From NCBI RefSeq assembly GCF_901709675.1, contig NC_051095.1, positions 22,726,456 to 22,790,455 on the forward strand: a DNA stretch of 64,000 nucleotides. Direction: 5' to 3'. The number at the start of each line of letters is the position of its first letter. Positions within the stretch are counted from its first letter, which is position 1. Source of the stretch: Syngnathus acus (lineage: Eukaryota > Chordata > Actinopteri > Syngnathiformes > Syngnathidae). Shown here in pieces: positions 23,866 to 36,085 of the stretch. Under the pieces are notes generated by a model. The model was not told the DNA's origin and made no database searches. It worked only from the letters and a program-made list of their open reading frames with translations. The position numbers were made by a program, and so were the translations under genes.

Positions 23866-24966
23866 CAGTGGTCACCAAACTACGGCCCGCGGGCTGGATA
23901 CGGCCCACGGGACCGTTTAATCCGGCCCGCCAACCCTGAACAAATTGTATTATTAAACTTTTTTTTGGGTCATTTTGCCTGCAATGACTGCGTTTCCCCA
24001 GTAGATGGGGAAGCGCTCGCCTGCGCATTTACTACCGGAAGCCGTGTCAGAAAGCTCGGTGCACACTCACAAGTGCGTGTACGTACTCAGTAGTACGGAC
24101 ATGGCGCACTCGCGCTCTATTTGTATCAGTCCCGAATTTAGAGCGTGGGCTGTGACGACAGCATTCTTGTAATTCGCGCGCTGAGCTTTCAGATGCAGTT
24201 TTGCGCTAAAGCCACCCACAAACCTTCCCCTGGAATCCTTCCGTTAAAATGAGTCGCCCAAGGAAAAGCAAGGTGGACACAGTGCCGAGCGTTTAAAAGA
24301 GAGTGGCCAATTTGGCTCGACGTACGCGACGTGACGTTCAGCCACATGAACGTCAACATCAACCCGTCACAGATCGAGGTAAACGGACCAACACCTCGGA
24401 TCTCGCCTAAGAATTGCCACAACAAATTTTACTCCAGACTATGACGCACTAGCAAACTTTAACAAAAAAGACAGCGGTGTCTACAAGCCTACTGGAACCT
24501 ACAAAAGGATTATAAGGAAGGAACACAAGAACTTTAAGAGACTGCTCATATGTGTCAGAGAGATTCTGCTCTGACAACTGAGCTGAACTTTTATCTGTTA
24601 AGATTGTGCATGGCACAACAGAAAGTTAATGTTCCATGGCTTTTTTTTCTATGAGGAACCCTGAGAGAGTTATTTAGTTATTATTTATTTCCTGTTTTTT
24701 CTGTGAAGAACTCAGAGAGGGTTATTTAGTTATTATTTATTTCATTAATAGTGTTATTATTTGTTTCCTGACTTTTTTTCTGTAAAGAACCTGGAAAGGG
24801 TTATTAAATAACCGTTATTTGGTTATGTGTGGCTTTCTGGAAAACAATAAATTTTTTAAGCTCCCCTACGATCGTCACACTTTTTCTGTTACAAACTGAC
24901 ACCGGCCCCCCATCAGAGAAGGGAAAAGTTATGTGGCCCTCACAGGAAAAAGTTTGGGGACCCCTG
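23866..24966 (+). mobile_element. hAT deletion derivative with exact 8-base target duplication
   Basis: The ends CAGTGGTCACCAAACT and AGTTTGGGGACCCCTG are imperfect inverted repeats of hAT type. TATTAGAG flanks both sides (23858-23865 and 24967-24974). At 24249 a frame opens MSRPRKSKVDTV, like the N terminus of hAT transposases of this group, and stops after about 15 codons. At about 24385-24470 another frame reads TDQHLGSRLRIATTNFTPDY, like the C-terminal end. The catalytic core between them is gone. The downstream non-coding part has a repeated GGTTATTTAGTTATTATTT motif. Confidence 0.85.
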
Positions 24967-26579
24967 TATTAGAGGGATCTATACTGCTCTTAGATGTTGT
25001 GATTTACATTGATTTAAAAGTGAAGGGGCTGTCTTTCCAGGACTCACATCAATAAGCTTGACTTGTGGATATAAAAGGCAGCTTTAACTTTACATCTAAA
25101 GATTCTTGGGATAAGTACTGTAACTGTGGAAAATACCGTGCAAATGAAATGCTTTCAAATAAAAAAAAAAACATGTTGACTGAGGCGACATGTATTATCA
25201 AAAAATATAATAATTGGTTGTGCACAGTAAAGGAATGGCCACCAATCCATTTTCAATACCGCTTATCCTGTTCAGAGTCACGAGGGGTGGGGATAAAAAA
25301 ACAACACACTTTCTGACTACATTTTGATTGATATTGATAATGAGCCAGAGTTGGAAATTCCATTCCAGAGACTGAATTGTTCGTCCATCCCAAATTTTGC
25401 GGACAAAGTATGAGGGGTGAGAAAGTTGAAAAAAAAAAAAGGACAGACTGAGGACGGTGTTTTTGTCTATCCGTGTAATCGTACCTACCAGGTCATGTGC
25501 CGACTAACCTGACTGATGGAATTCACTGACGGAAATGAAAACACGTTCTTTTGTCTCGCGTGTGTAATCCGTAAAAACATTAGGTTCATACCGTAGGCGC
25601 AGATGGCACTGGGGATGGGCCAGAACCAGGATTTGTTTGCTACAGTGGCCGACAGGGGCAAACATGCTGTAAACAGTTGAACGCGGCAAACGCAGGAATG
25701 CCACAATCCGAAAAGAAATGATGCAAACTAAAATGAGACAAACACACACACAAAACTGCAAAACAAAAACATTGCAAGTATGAAAAGTTGCAAATGGCTA
25801 AACGCTAAATGATGCAAACAAAAATCCAAAACATAAATGTATAAAAATACATGAGAAAGATGCTACAATTACAAAAACAAAGTGGATTTAGACTTTCAAA
25901 CCACATAACACATGCAAAACAAAATGCTGCAAATAGGAAATAACACATCCCAAGTTAAAACACTTGCAAATAGAATATGCTTTAAGTTAACTTGACGGAA
26001 CACAACGGAAGTGCTCCAGGTCTATCCTATTCCTAGTTCGTTCTCTCTCCTATACAAATCCAGCACTTCCGTCACTCCTGTCCAGTTCGTTTGCTTAGAG
26101 ACAAGCCTGTCTGCCACCTATTCCTGCTGTCTTCCCTGATTCCTGATTACATGATCCACTTGCTTGTTTCCTGTTTGTTTGCTTGCTCTGCTTTGTGTTC
26201 TGCGAGATTTGACCACTTGCCTGTTCTCAACTACGAACTTGCCTTGCCCTTGTCTGCTCCGACGACACACGGCGCTAAAGAATTTGTGGTGCACATGGTT
26301 GCTCTGCCTTGTTTGTGACACGTGCATGTCCAGCCTTGCTACAAAATGCAGACAAATAACATGGGCCATGTAAAATATGTATCGATCTAATGGATGGCTG
26401 TAGTTTGGACTAATTTAACCTATGCAATGTTTTTTACCCTGCCCCCTAAAACAATCATAATCGAGTGTCCAATGTCCAATCCGAGCCCTTTTGGTGTTTA
26501 AAATAATTCATTATACAAGCTACATCAACAGCTTACTAATGTTTTGTTCAGACTTTTTGATTTTGTGTGTGTGAGGGAG
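24967..26579. other. Interval with small repeats, no recognised gene
   Basis: Contains a SINE fragment (25244-25300) and an A-rich stretch at about 25715-25975 with irregular reiterations of TGCAAA. At 26000-26330 lies pyrimidine-rich, LTR-like sequence for which no ends could be defined. No exon is recognised. Confidence 0.35.
25244..25300 (-). mobile_element. Short fragment of the (GGAT)n SINE
   Basis: CCAATCCATTTTCAATACCG followed by CTTATCCTGTTCAGAGTCACGAGGGG matches the 3' part of the SINE family read on the minus strand. Only about 55 bases remain. Confidence 0.5.
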
Positions 26580-26690
26580 GGGTCCATGGGTGAAAACTCA
26601 AAATCACTGGAGAACATGCAAATTCTATACAGGAGGGCCTGAGCCGAGATTGGAACCCAGAATAACTGTGAGGCAGACATGATCACCATT
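26580..26690 (-). mobile_element. Fragment of the (GGAT)n SINE, tRNA-head side
   Basis: GGAGAACATGCAAATTC, GGAGGGCC, GATTGGAACCCAG and ACTGTGAGGCAGACATG correspond to the 5' region of the SINE on the minus strand. The B box is degenerate and the 3' half is missing. Confidence 0.6.
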
Positions 26691-28644
26691 ATATATGTGT
26701 GTATATTACATTATTATTGTGAAACAAAATGAATACTAGCTGCTGAATGTTTTTACTTTGAAAGAGAAGCCTTAACCTCCAGTAGTTGCTTTAGTGCTTG
26801 TATTTTGTGTGTTTATAGTTTTGATTCATCACAGAGGGGAAAAAGTGCTAAAGAAAGCAGGGAATATGATAAAACAGCACTAGTAAATAATCCAACAAAC
26901 TTTGCCTGTAACTTTCCTGTCTCTATAGCAACAGATAGAGGTATTTTTTGCGTTTTTATCGCAGCTTTATTTAATATTCATCTGATCCTCCTAATCAATA
27001 TTTTTCTCCAATTGTCAACACTTATTATTCAGCCCATCATCCAACTGTGTAAGATTTATGTTGATATTGTCTTCCTACGAATTAATTGATTACAGTGAGG
27101 GAAGCTACAGCAGTGATTAGTAAAGTATCATATACGTAAGTAGAAGACTCCTTTTCATTTTAATAATTAACCTTGCTCACAGAGTCATTTCAAAGTTGCC
27201 TCCTAATGGGATGGAAAAACATTTTCAGATGTGAGCAGAAAAGAGTGGATCGTAAAATAGATGGAGTAATTTGCAGCACAAAATCTGCAACTGAAATGAA
27301 ACATTTCTTAAAGTTTGTTTTAAAAAATATTTCATTCACAGTATAACTATGTCTGTCTTTGTCTAATTGCCACAGGTAGCAAAAACAACCACTCATTCAT
27401 TGTGTTGTTAAGGAGTGTCATGCTGAAAATACAGGTGCTAAGTTGTTTGTTCACCTTGGAATTTTAATATCTTCGTAGAGACAAATGGCTGAATTGACGT
27501 ATGCAGTGATTGTTTAATAAGATCGCTATCTTGTAGTAGTTTTTTGTCAGCAATGGCAATAGTTTTGTTGGCTATCACCCCAAGTGCATAAAATTAATCA
27601 AATTTGACACCCGTTCCGGTTTCCCGGGAGGTGGGGCCATGCACAGCTGGCTTTGTCGAAAGCCTGGAGGCTAGCACTTGCCCCTGTGGTGCCCTGGCGG
27701 CAGGACACACCCTGCTGCTGCCCTTCAGGCCACAAGATGTCTGGCAACATGGGCCAAAGATGGGGGGGGGGGGGGTCGGTGCGTGCACGTGCGTGAATTA
27801 TGATCCCGTGGACATTTTGTGGACTTTTGCATTTTAACACACTGGACTCCACCTTGGCGGTATACATTTTTCAGTTGCCCTATATGTCAGGCTTTAAAAT
27901 CATGCTGAAGTCATTTATGAGACGCTCTGGTGATTCGGGTTGGTTTTAATATGTGTAAAAAAGAGGGGACTTGAAAGTGTTTAAACCGATGCTCACACAC
28001 ATTGTTTTCAAAACTCTTTTCTGTGCCTGCAGCACCACAGAGATTTTTCAGATGAACAAGTCAGAAAAATAGTCTATTAAAACTGTTCATTATAAAGGTT
28101 CATTATTGGTATGTATCAAGCTTGAAGGACTGCATAGGAAGTAGAGAGCAATAACTTGAAATCTTAAAAAGAAATGGGGTTAAAATGGTCAGAAGAATTA
28201 ACTGTGAGTACAAAGAAAGAGGAAACAAAAAAACAGCTAAGATGAAGTTACAAATAATGGGTTTGTGTGCACAATTATGAGGCAATTCTTTGTGTGCAGA
28301 ATTATGCAACCAAAGTCAAAGTGGAAATTTTCACATCTCACTTGTTATCTCACTTGTTTGTTTTTATTTGTTAAAGTGAGAATAACAAATAAACAACTCA
28401 AAATTGTCCAATTCAGTGACCAATATAGCCACCCTACTTTTTGATAATAGTTATACAACTTCTATCCATGGAGTCTGTCAGCATCTTGATCAGATGAAGA
28501 AGGGGGCCACGTCCTTAATCTATCATCTATCACACAGTGGAGTATTTTGATGCATGGGATGGAATAGTTTCCTGCATAAAAATCATGGTCTTCTTGAAAG
28601 ATGCAATTTTTTTTACTGTTCCACTGCTTGAAGAAAGTGTGTCT
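26691..28644. other. Interval with a possible conserved regulatory stretch, no recognised gene
   Basis: 26840-27110 has many homeodomain-type cores, including CCTAATCAATATT and the palindromic TAATTGATTA at 27083-27092. 27600-27830 is GC-rich with a run of about 14 G at 27762-27775. 28090-28640 resembles an unnamed dispersed fish repeat with AATTATGCAACCAAAG and ACTCAAAATTGTCCAATTC. No exon is supported. Confidence 0.3.
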
Positions 28645-28652
28645 CTGTCTGT

Positions 28653-28730
<78 letters not shown>
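28645..28730. repeat. Compound tetranucleotide microsatellite (CTGT)n(CTGC)n(CTGT)n
   Basis: Uninterrupted CTGT and CTGC repeats over about 85 bases. The long cysteine- or threonine-rich ORFs that cross it are artefacts of the repeat. Confidence 0.95.
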
Positions 28731-29336
28731 CTTTTTCAAATTCAAGACATCGATGTTTTTTACTGGTGCACAAAATGAGCTGTGCATGAACATCACCTTG
28801 TTAATAAAAAGAAAAAAACTATGCATGAACTCACAACAAATTACAGACCTGCAAGTCAGTGTGACTTCTGCTGTTGCCTTTGCGAGAGCAGTTCAGATAA
28901 GCGTCATTACAAATTTAGACAATAAATCAGGTGTGTTTGGACCTCCACAGTGGAGGCTCTGCTGAACCCCTGAGACCAACTCACACAACCCCTAGGGTTC
29001 GGTCGGACCCAGGTTAAGAACCACTGACTTTCACAATGTAGTTATAATTATGAATGTTACACTATATATTATTTATATTTTATCATTTTTTTTGTTTTGT
29101 ACCAAAGATGAGTGATCGTTTGACTAATCATGATCTCAATTATTACCAAAATATTCATGATTAATCTATTTTTTTATATTCAAGGAGCCCTACTTCAATG
29201 CTAGTTCATGAGCAATATTTTTTCCAATACTAATTATATAATATCAGTTCAAGCAAAATGAAAATTTTATTTCAGATTGTATGACAGACCTTGAGTTTTA
29301 TTCTTCAACTTTGGTGTTTTGCTACTATCTATGTAA
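28731..29336. other. Interval without a recognised gene
   Basis: Apart from the hAT end at 28945-29026, nothing is recognised. Confidence 0.35.
28945..29026 (-). mobile_element. Single end of a hAT-type element
   Basis: Read on the minus strand it begins CAGTGGTTCTTAACCTGGG and continues TCCGACCGAACCCTAGGGG, a hAT non-autonomous end familiar from vertebrates. The opposite end was not found. Confidence 0.5.
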
Positions 29337-29490
<154 letters not shown>

Positions 29491-29569
29491 AATAATAAAC
29501 AACAAATCATTTCCAGTGCAACTGACGATAGTGATAGATACTGAGGACTCTCTCACTTAGCAACTTCTT

Positions 29570-29621
29570 TTTCAAATAAATAAATAAATAAATAAATACA
29601 TAAATACATAAATAAATAAAC
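29570..29621. repeat. (AAAT)n microsatellite
   Basis: AAATAAATAAAT with ATAC interruptions immediately before the SINE at 29622; another AAAT run (29834-29848) follows the SINE tail. Confidence 0.85.
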
Positions 29622-29835
29622 CTTCCTGTGTGGAGTTTGCATGTTACGCGTGGGTTTGAGCACTCCCAATTGCCCCTAGGTGTGAGTGTGAGTGCGGATG
29701 GTTGTTCGTCTCTTTGTGCCCTGCGATTGTCTGGCAACCGGTTCAGGGTGTCCCCCGCCTACTGCCCGATGACTGCTGGGATAGGCTCGCCTGTGACCCC
29801 CGTGGGGACAAGTGGTATAGAAAATGGATGGATAA
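29622..29835 (+). mobile_element. (GGAT)n tRNA-SINE, 5'-truncated, plus orientation
   Basis: Begins CCTTCCTGTGTGGAGTTTGC inside the body, lacks the tRNA head, and ends ATGGATGGATAAATAAATAA. It is the only clear plus-strand member of the family here. AAAT runs on both sides prevent a reliable call of the target duplication. Confidence 0.8.
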
Positions 29836-31299
29836 ATAAATAAATAAACATGCCTACTTTCTCAGTACACAGAAAAGCCATCTCCTGACTGACGATGTCT
29901 CCCAGCAGGAGAAAGTATATGCCATGAGGGTATGGGTGATGTTTGCCTGTTTGCCAAGTGTGATTGCAGTGTCAGTATGTGTATGTCACATTCCACTACA
30001 AGGTCACTGGATGTACTGATGTTAAGACCCTTATACCGCTTTATCTCATTCTGAACATTCTCTGTGGTGCTGTAAGTGTTCTCCTATCTAAGTCCTCACC
30101 AGCAAATAGCTCCGCAAGGGCAGAGAGCTTTGGCTTCTTCACTGGGTTCCGTCATCTGAGATTTCAAAATTCCATACCTTTTCAAGACCCTAATTTACAG
30201 ATTACTCTACAAAATCTGACACATATACGTCAGGGTTAATGTCCGACGAAATGTACAATTCTCATGGATTAATGGAAGATGTGGAGGTGTGAACCGACAT
30301 GCAGCGGAGAATGGTTGCCTCCGCAAAGTCCATTAATTCCTGATAATTGTACACCTCGAGAGGCATTAACTTGCTTGCACCGTGGTCACTTGCCAATTAA
30401 TTAATGAAACTATTTAAAATTTTAGACATGTTGTAATGACAATAGAAAGATTTACTAAAACATTTTATTGTCTTTGCAACCTAACTTCCAAAGAGTAGTA
30501 AAATAGGTTAGAAATTGACTTTTTTGTATGATGATAAAATCACTCTTTAATATTAAACATGTATATATTGATATGGTATATTGATATGTGACTGCTACTA
30601 TAAACTCTCAAGGTAGTAATGTTGTACTCTATCAGTATTCTTTGATGGACAGTGACTTGAAATTGTCACAGGGTATTATTCAAAACATTTTGGGTTTGCC
30701 CGTTTTTGTGCCAAAAATGTCGTGTTTTAATTATGTATTTTGTTGTTTGTACTATTCCCTGATAATTCACATTGATGTAATTTTCTGAGCCAATAAAAAG
30801 CTAGTAATCACCCAGACCATATCATAATAAGGTGCTCTCACACAAATATTGTAATTGTCTGTCCAAGTGCCTTGGAAAAACATGCATTGATCAATGTTTT
30901 TTCAATAAAGTTTATTTTTAAATTTTCTATTTTACACAAACTTGATTACTTAAGATTTTGTCAGGTTTGTTTTTTGTGAATGCAATCTCAGTCTGGGTTC
31001 GATGGACCGCTTCTTTTTATTGATGTAGACTCTTCTGTAATGCGTCTTATTTTTTTATTTTTTTGGGGTGGAGCGTTACGGAACGGTAACGGAAAGGGGG
31101 CATAAAAGGATGAAGAACCTTAGCTAATGCTCCTTATTTAGGTTTGCAAGTTTAAGTTAGCAGAATCCACGAAGGAATCAAAGAAGCAGTAGTAAATAGA
31201 AACTAATAGTGACAATGACCTAATGTGCAGTTAAACAAACAGTTGATGGGCAGCCATAATTTGGTATAATCTTCCAAAAATGAAATGGAGCATTACATT
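29836..31299. other. Interval with a possible conserved regulatory stretch, no recognised gene
   Basis: 30240-30415 is non-repetitive with several homeodomain-type words (GGATTAATGG, CCATTAATTCCTGATAATTG, CAATTAATTAATG). No coding exon, RNA gene or transposon end is supported in the rest. Confidence 0.3.
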
Positions 31300-31850
31300 T
31301 TTCTGGTTGTCCAGCAATGACCCTGCTAAAGACATGGTGGTACAAAGTTTAGTTTGCGGTGATTAAAATCCCCAAAAACAATAACAAGGGGCCTGGTGTG
31401 TGTAGGAGTTGATTCTGCACATGTGATTTGCTGCACTAGAACTCGAGGGTACGTATTATGCACAGGTTTCCAAACTGTCTAGCTAAATAAAAAGGCCATT
31501 TTGATATGCAGAGCACTTTGAGATCTGGGCCACATATTTTTTTCTTTGATAGTTAGCTGGCTGCACCATTTGTCTTTGACATGGACACAAATTCCTCTGC
31601 CCTTGCTTTTCTCGGAGGATGTTTCTCTGTCAGTCCATGTGCACGAGAAGCCTTCCAGCTGCATCAAGTAGTCAGAAACATCTTTCCAGAGCCGACTCTG
31701 TGAACTCCATAATACATGTCTCTCTATAATATGGTGCATATTTAACTGTAGCTCATCCATTTCACTATTTAAAATGTTCACATTACTTAGGAGGATGGAA
31801 AGGCGTGTGTAATGTCTACGGGTCCCGTTAAAGAATAAAAGAAGGATGCC
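31300..31850 (-). pseudogene. Relic of a LINE endonuclease domain
   Basis: A minus-strand frame in 31479-31955 contains SILLSNVNILNSEMDELQLN, then YLMQLEGFSCTWTDRETSSE and KSKGRGICVHV, and CSQLTIKE. That is the order found in AP-endonuclease domains of fish CR1/L2-type LINEs, although the SETWL-type motif has decayed. Further along, at about 31353-31383, another minus frame reads IVFGDFNHRKL, the conserved GDFN motif. The two pieces are in different frames, so the domain is broken. No reverse transcriptase follows. Confidence 0.6.
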
Positions 31851-34349
31851 TCGTTTGGATGTGTTGATCGTCTTGTACTTTATTGCCAACTGAGCATTAC
31901 CAACACCGTTCTCCACACACACCTCACCACCGGGGGCGCTACACATACATGGCACAGTATAATCAGATCTGCTGTGAACATTACATCGTGGTGGCTTACT
32001 CCTCCGTCATAGACACTGACATCATCACGCCTCGCTCTTTTCTGTCAAGCAAGGGTTAGGGTTGGGGTTAGGGTATATAGTATATATAATAAAGTTGCAG
32101 AAATACACAACCAAAAACAAAAAATGCTTCCATTGCCAAATGAAAATGTTTTTAAAAAAATGATATTTGTAGTGCTTTCTCCAAGGACGACATAATTCAC
32201 TTTATCATATGTGTGTTCTGTTATATGTTATACGGTTCTGATTAACTTTGTAGTTGCGGTCCCTTTAAGAGTTCCGGTGACGTTTACCGTTGCTGGCTTT
32301 TTCTGTCATGTGCATGGCGATGTTTTTTTTGTCAGGTAATAAACACGGCTCACAGAGTCCGAATGTGAGAAGTTTTCAGCTCGTTTTTACGCCTATAAAG
32401 CAACTTCTACATATTATCACTTCTTTTTATTTTACCACAGTGGCTATTTTTGGGTTGAGATCACTTATCAATAGTAATAGGTTTTAATTGAATTGTTAAA
32501 AAAAAACGACATTTGTCCTTTATCTTTCCAAGATCTAACTTTCATTCACATTTCTGACTGAGAAACAAAAATCCCTCCATCAGGGCGGTAAAGAGATGGG
32601 TATAGTAGTGATAAAAACCTCAAGAATGAGCAAATGCAAGAGAAAAGATAGCATGGAGAGTTCTTTTGATGTCCTTTACAGCACATCACAAAGTCAACTC
32701 AAAGGGTTTGTTAAAAATTCATAACATGAGAACACACGTAGAAAATAAGCAATGAACTTTAAGAAATAAAGATCAAGTGATTTCATGCATGCTCAGACTT
32801 CAAAGAATCAACGTGACTGGAGGAGAAAAGAATAGAGGAAGAAAAATCATATCATCATTCCGTCTCTCAGAGATTGCAGACTAATTATCCACTCGCTGAC
32901 ACAGAGTGGGAAGGACAGAGTTGGAATAGAACCAATGAAGAAATAGAAACAGGTGCTCTGGGTTATTTTAACGTTTTGAAAAAAAATATAGACAAGCACT
33001 CAGCTTGTATTCAGTGAAGAAGCCTGTCTGAGTTATAAATAAATTCTCCATGCCATTGGGAGTGTAACAGAAAAAGTCTGACTTTGCAGTTCTGCATCGA
33101 AATGCCACTTCAAAAGAAGCAGAGGATTTGTGCGCAATGTGCAAAGGCCATGACAAAATACTATTGGGTGGTCAGTGAAAAACAACAACAACAATTGGGA
33201 GAATGTTGACACCACATAGGTTAACCTCTTATTCACCCCAATTTGCCACACATTTGCTGGTCCACATTTTGTCACCTGGCAATGGACACACATACTAAGT
33301 CACACACTTTACAACAAAAGACTTTATCTACCCCAATGAAAGACCAATTATTCATTCTGCCTTTAACATCAAAACATTTAATGGTTATTGATGTAAACCT
33401 GACTGCGTAAATTTTGACACGCCAAGCCTTTCAACCAAACTCCATATGAAACGTCAGATAACACAATCTATATAATAGTATACAGCTAATACATACGTAT
33501 ATGTTTAAATGTAAGCAAAACCGGGGTAATTGACACTTGGATAGTTCCATTGGTTTGCTGTTCTCTATTACCCCATTTGCTTCTCCTTTCGACATTTGTT
33601 GTTCAATATTCACAAATGTAATTCACTGAATTTGAAATAATTTTCAGCTCAAGTCAAACAATGCGGCCGTAAGCCCGTGGTGGATAAACCTCAGGAGCAC
33701 ATGAATAAATCAATGCAGAGCGGGAGAAAACGAGGAAACGGGAGGAGGTGGAACGGCTGAAGAAAGGGGTGGAACAAACTCAAGTTCTTTCACCCCTCAG
33801 GTCTCCGCGCTCCCCCCAAAATTTAATCGGCTTAAACCGCAGTACTGCCGTGAATTTTTTCGCATGAGCTCAACTGTGCCCATCCAAATCTTACTAGCAA
33901 CAGCAGATAGAAGTGGAAATCAATGCCATACAGCATCTGACTAATGAGATTTCCTCTTTTGTATTGTGTGTCAAGAGGGTCCAGACATGTGTAATTGCGT
34001 CCTTGAGCGTGTGTCTGCATTTATGCCTTGTGTGCGTGTGTATATTTGGAGGGAGGATAGTGGTGGGTGGTAATCGTCTGACATTTCCTCACAGCTGGGG
34101 GGCATCTTGGGTATGCCCGAGGGTGCAAAATAATGTGTATGAGCGGCGGGGATGGGGTAGGGGAGCGAGAAGGGGGCAAGAAAAGACAAAAATGCCCTGA
34201 GGCTCGCAACCATGGTGGTATTGCAGCTGTTATTAGTAGCCATCTCTCATCTCTTTTTATGTTGTCTTCAGCCAAGGGGTATTTAAATTATCACGGTGAG
34301 CACATATACAGGTATACAGTACAATGAGAGGCAATAAGTGGGATGGGGA
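31851..34349. other. Interval without a recognised gene
   Basis: Contains two TTAGGG-like words (about 32055-32075) and ordinary AT-rich sequence. A purine-rich tract with GAAAGGGG lies near 33720-33770. No gene or transposon end is supported. Confidence 0.35.
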
Positions 34350-34670
34350 CAACCATCCATCCATCCATCCATCCATCCATCCATCCATCCATCCATCCAT
34401 CCATCCATCCATCCATCCATCCATCCATCCATCCATTTCTGAACCACTTCTTCTTACAAGGGTAACGGGCGTGTTGGAGCCTATCCCAGCTGACTCCGTG
34501 CAGTAGGCGGGGACACCCTGATCTGGTTGCCAGCCAATTGCAGGGCACACAAAGACAAACAACACATTCACACTCACAATCACACTTATGGGCATTTAAA
34601 TTGCTCAATGCAATTTTTTTGGAATGTGGGCGGAAACCGGAGTAATAGGAGGAAACCCACAAGGGCTTGT
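34350..34670 (-). mobile_element. (GGAT)n tRNA-SINE with expanded tail
   Basis: The tail has grown to about 21 CCAT units (34350-34436). Then come TTCTGAACCACTTCTTCTTA, GGAGCCTATCCCAGCTGACT and the rest of the body to about 34670. The tRNA head is missing. Serine- and methionine-rich ORFs across the tail are artefacts of the repeat. Confidence 0.8.
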
Positions 34671-34764
34671 GCATTCTGCCATTTGGAAACGATAAAGCAA
34701 ATGTCAGTTATTGAATGGTACACAATAATTAGAAAAGGAAAACAAACAACAAAAGTCAGTGTTA

Positions 34765-34915
34765 AATATCAACACCGCTTATCCTGCTCAGGGTCGCACA
34801 GGGGGGCTGGTGCCTATCCCAGCCGACAGGCGAAAGGCAGACTCCACCCTGAACTGGTCGCCAGCCAGTCGCGGGGTATATAAAGAGACAACCAGTCACA
34901 CCTACATGCACACAG
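34765..34915 (-). mobile_element. Second SINE fragment of the same or a sister family
   Basis: CACCGCTTATCCTGCTCAGG, GGTGCCTATCCCAGCCGACA and TGAACTGGTCGCCAGCCAGT correspond to the 3' body of the (GGAT)n SINE but differ enough to be another subfamily. It lies about 95 bases beyond the previous copy. Confidence 0.65.
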
Positions 34916-34974
34916 CCACTATGCGGAAATCGACCACACGCTGCCTGCACACGTCAGGCATGTGTACCCCTACA

Positions 34975-35985
34975 CAAAGGTTGTCCAAACTACGGGCTCG
35001 TGGTGCCTTTTTTAATTGGCCCGCAAGAAATATTATCACGAGAATAGAATATGTCTCACACTTCAACTTTTGCCAGAGTGTATTGTACTTTTTAATTTTA
35101 ACAGCGCAACTGCTCAACTACTCTCGTTGATGAAGGCAAAAAGGACAAATGTAGACGAAGAAAAATTTACCCCAAGATACTGAACATGGCAGAACCAAAG
35201 AAGCGAAAGTTAGAAAGTGAACATCACTGCTTCCATTGAGTGCAATGCCGTTCCCAATTTAGGTGAGTAAGATATATTCCACAGTACCCGTGTATTATTA
35301 AACATTTATGTACAGATACACATGCGACAAATATTAATAATGTGCATAAAAGCTGTCACTAGCCTGTTTTTACCCCGTTTTTCTTAACACACAGATTACA
35401 CACCGCTGTGCACAGTGCACACACTTGCTCCTTGATAAAGTGACATTTGTCCAGATTTTTGGCATGAGTGCCATCAGATTATCACTGGAGCTGGATGGCC
35501 CAATATACATACCCAGCGCAGCTAATACTCACCAGAATAAATAACTAAAATGATATACACTTCTGTTATTAAGTCCAGTTCTGTCTGTTAATGCTGTTTC
35601 AAACAAACGTTAACAAGTGTGATGCTAAGCCTAATAACTTAAAAAACAAGCTTGAAATTTACCTGTCCCATTTTCCCCTTTATTGTTTTTTTTCTGGACT
35701 GTTAATCTTATGTCTAAGAAGAAATCTGAGGTTGCGCTTTGGGAATGAGCTACCACAGCTTTATATAAATAAATAAAAAAAGATCAATTTATGGAACGCT
35801 GTGGTGATTGCAGTGTTGTCTTTAATCGTATTAAAAAATTCAATATATATGACCACTTTTAATCAATTTTTCCAGCTTTAATACACAAAATTTAAGGCTA
35901 CATTTCCAATTTCTAGTATGTGACCCACCCCCTCCTATATGTATATGTATGTAGCCCACATTGAAAAAAGCTTGGACACACCTGA
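34975..35985. mobile_element. Probable hAT relic
   Basis: The left end CAAAGGTTGTCCAAACTACG pairs imperfectly with the right end AAAGCTTGGACACACCTG. Just inside are GGCCCGCAAGAAA and GACCCACCCC, the purine-bias style of hAT ends elsewhere in this window. A possible transposase start lies at 35186-35230 (ATGGCAGAACCAAAGAAGCG), after which frames are broken. The flanking octamers do not match. Confidence 0.5.
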
Positions 35986-36085
35986 TCAGCGACTTCCAAA
36001 GTACGAAGACTGCACTGTAATTCCTTCAGTGTTGCATGTACAAATGTCCTCAAGTAAATTGCCCCATATTTTTACTATTTGATTA

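Noticed and set aside
26000-26330. Possible LTR
   Set aside because: Pyrimidine-rich and LTR-like in style, but no TG...CA ends or target duplication could be placed.
28462-28965. Long cysteine-, threonine- or glutamine-rich ORFs on both strands
   Set aside because: Produced by the CTGT/CTGC microsatellite.
34257-34674. WMDG and HPSI repeat proteins
   Set aside because: Translations of the expanded (CCAT)n SINE tail.
34975-35985. Target-site duplication for the hAT relic
   Set aside because: The octamers outside the two ends do not match.
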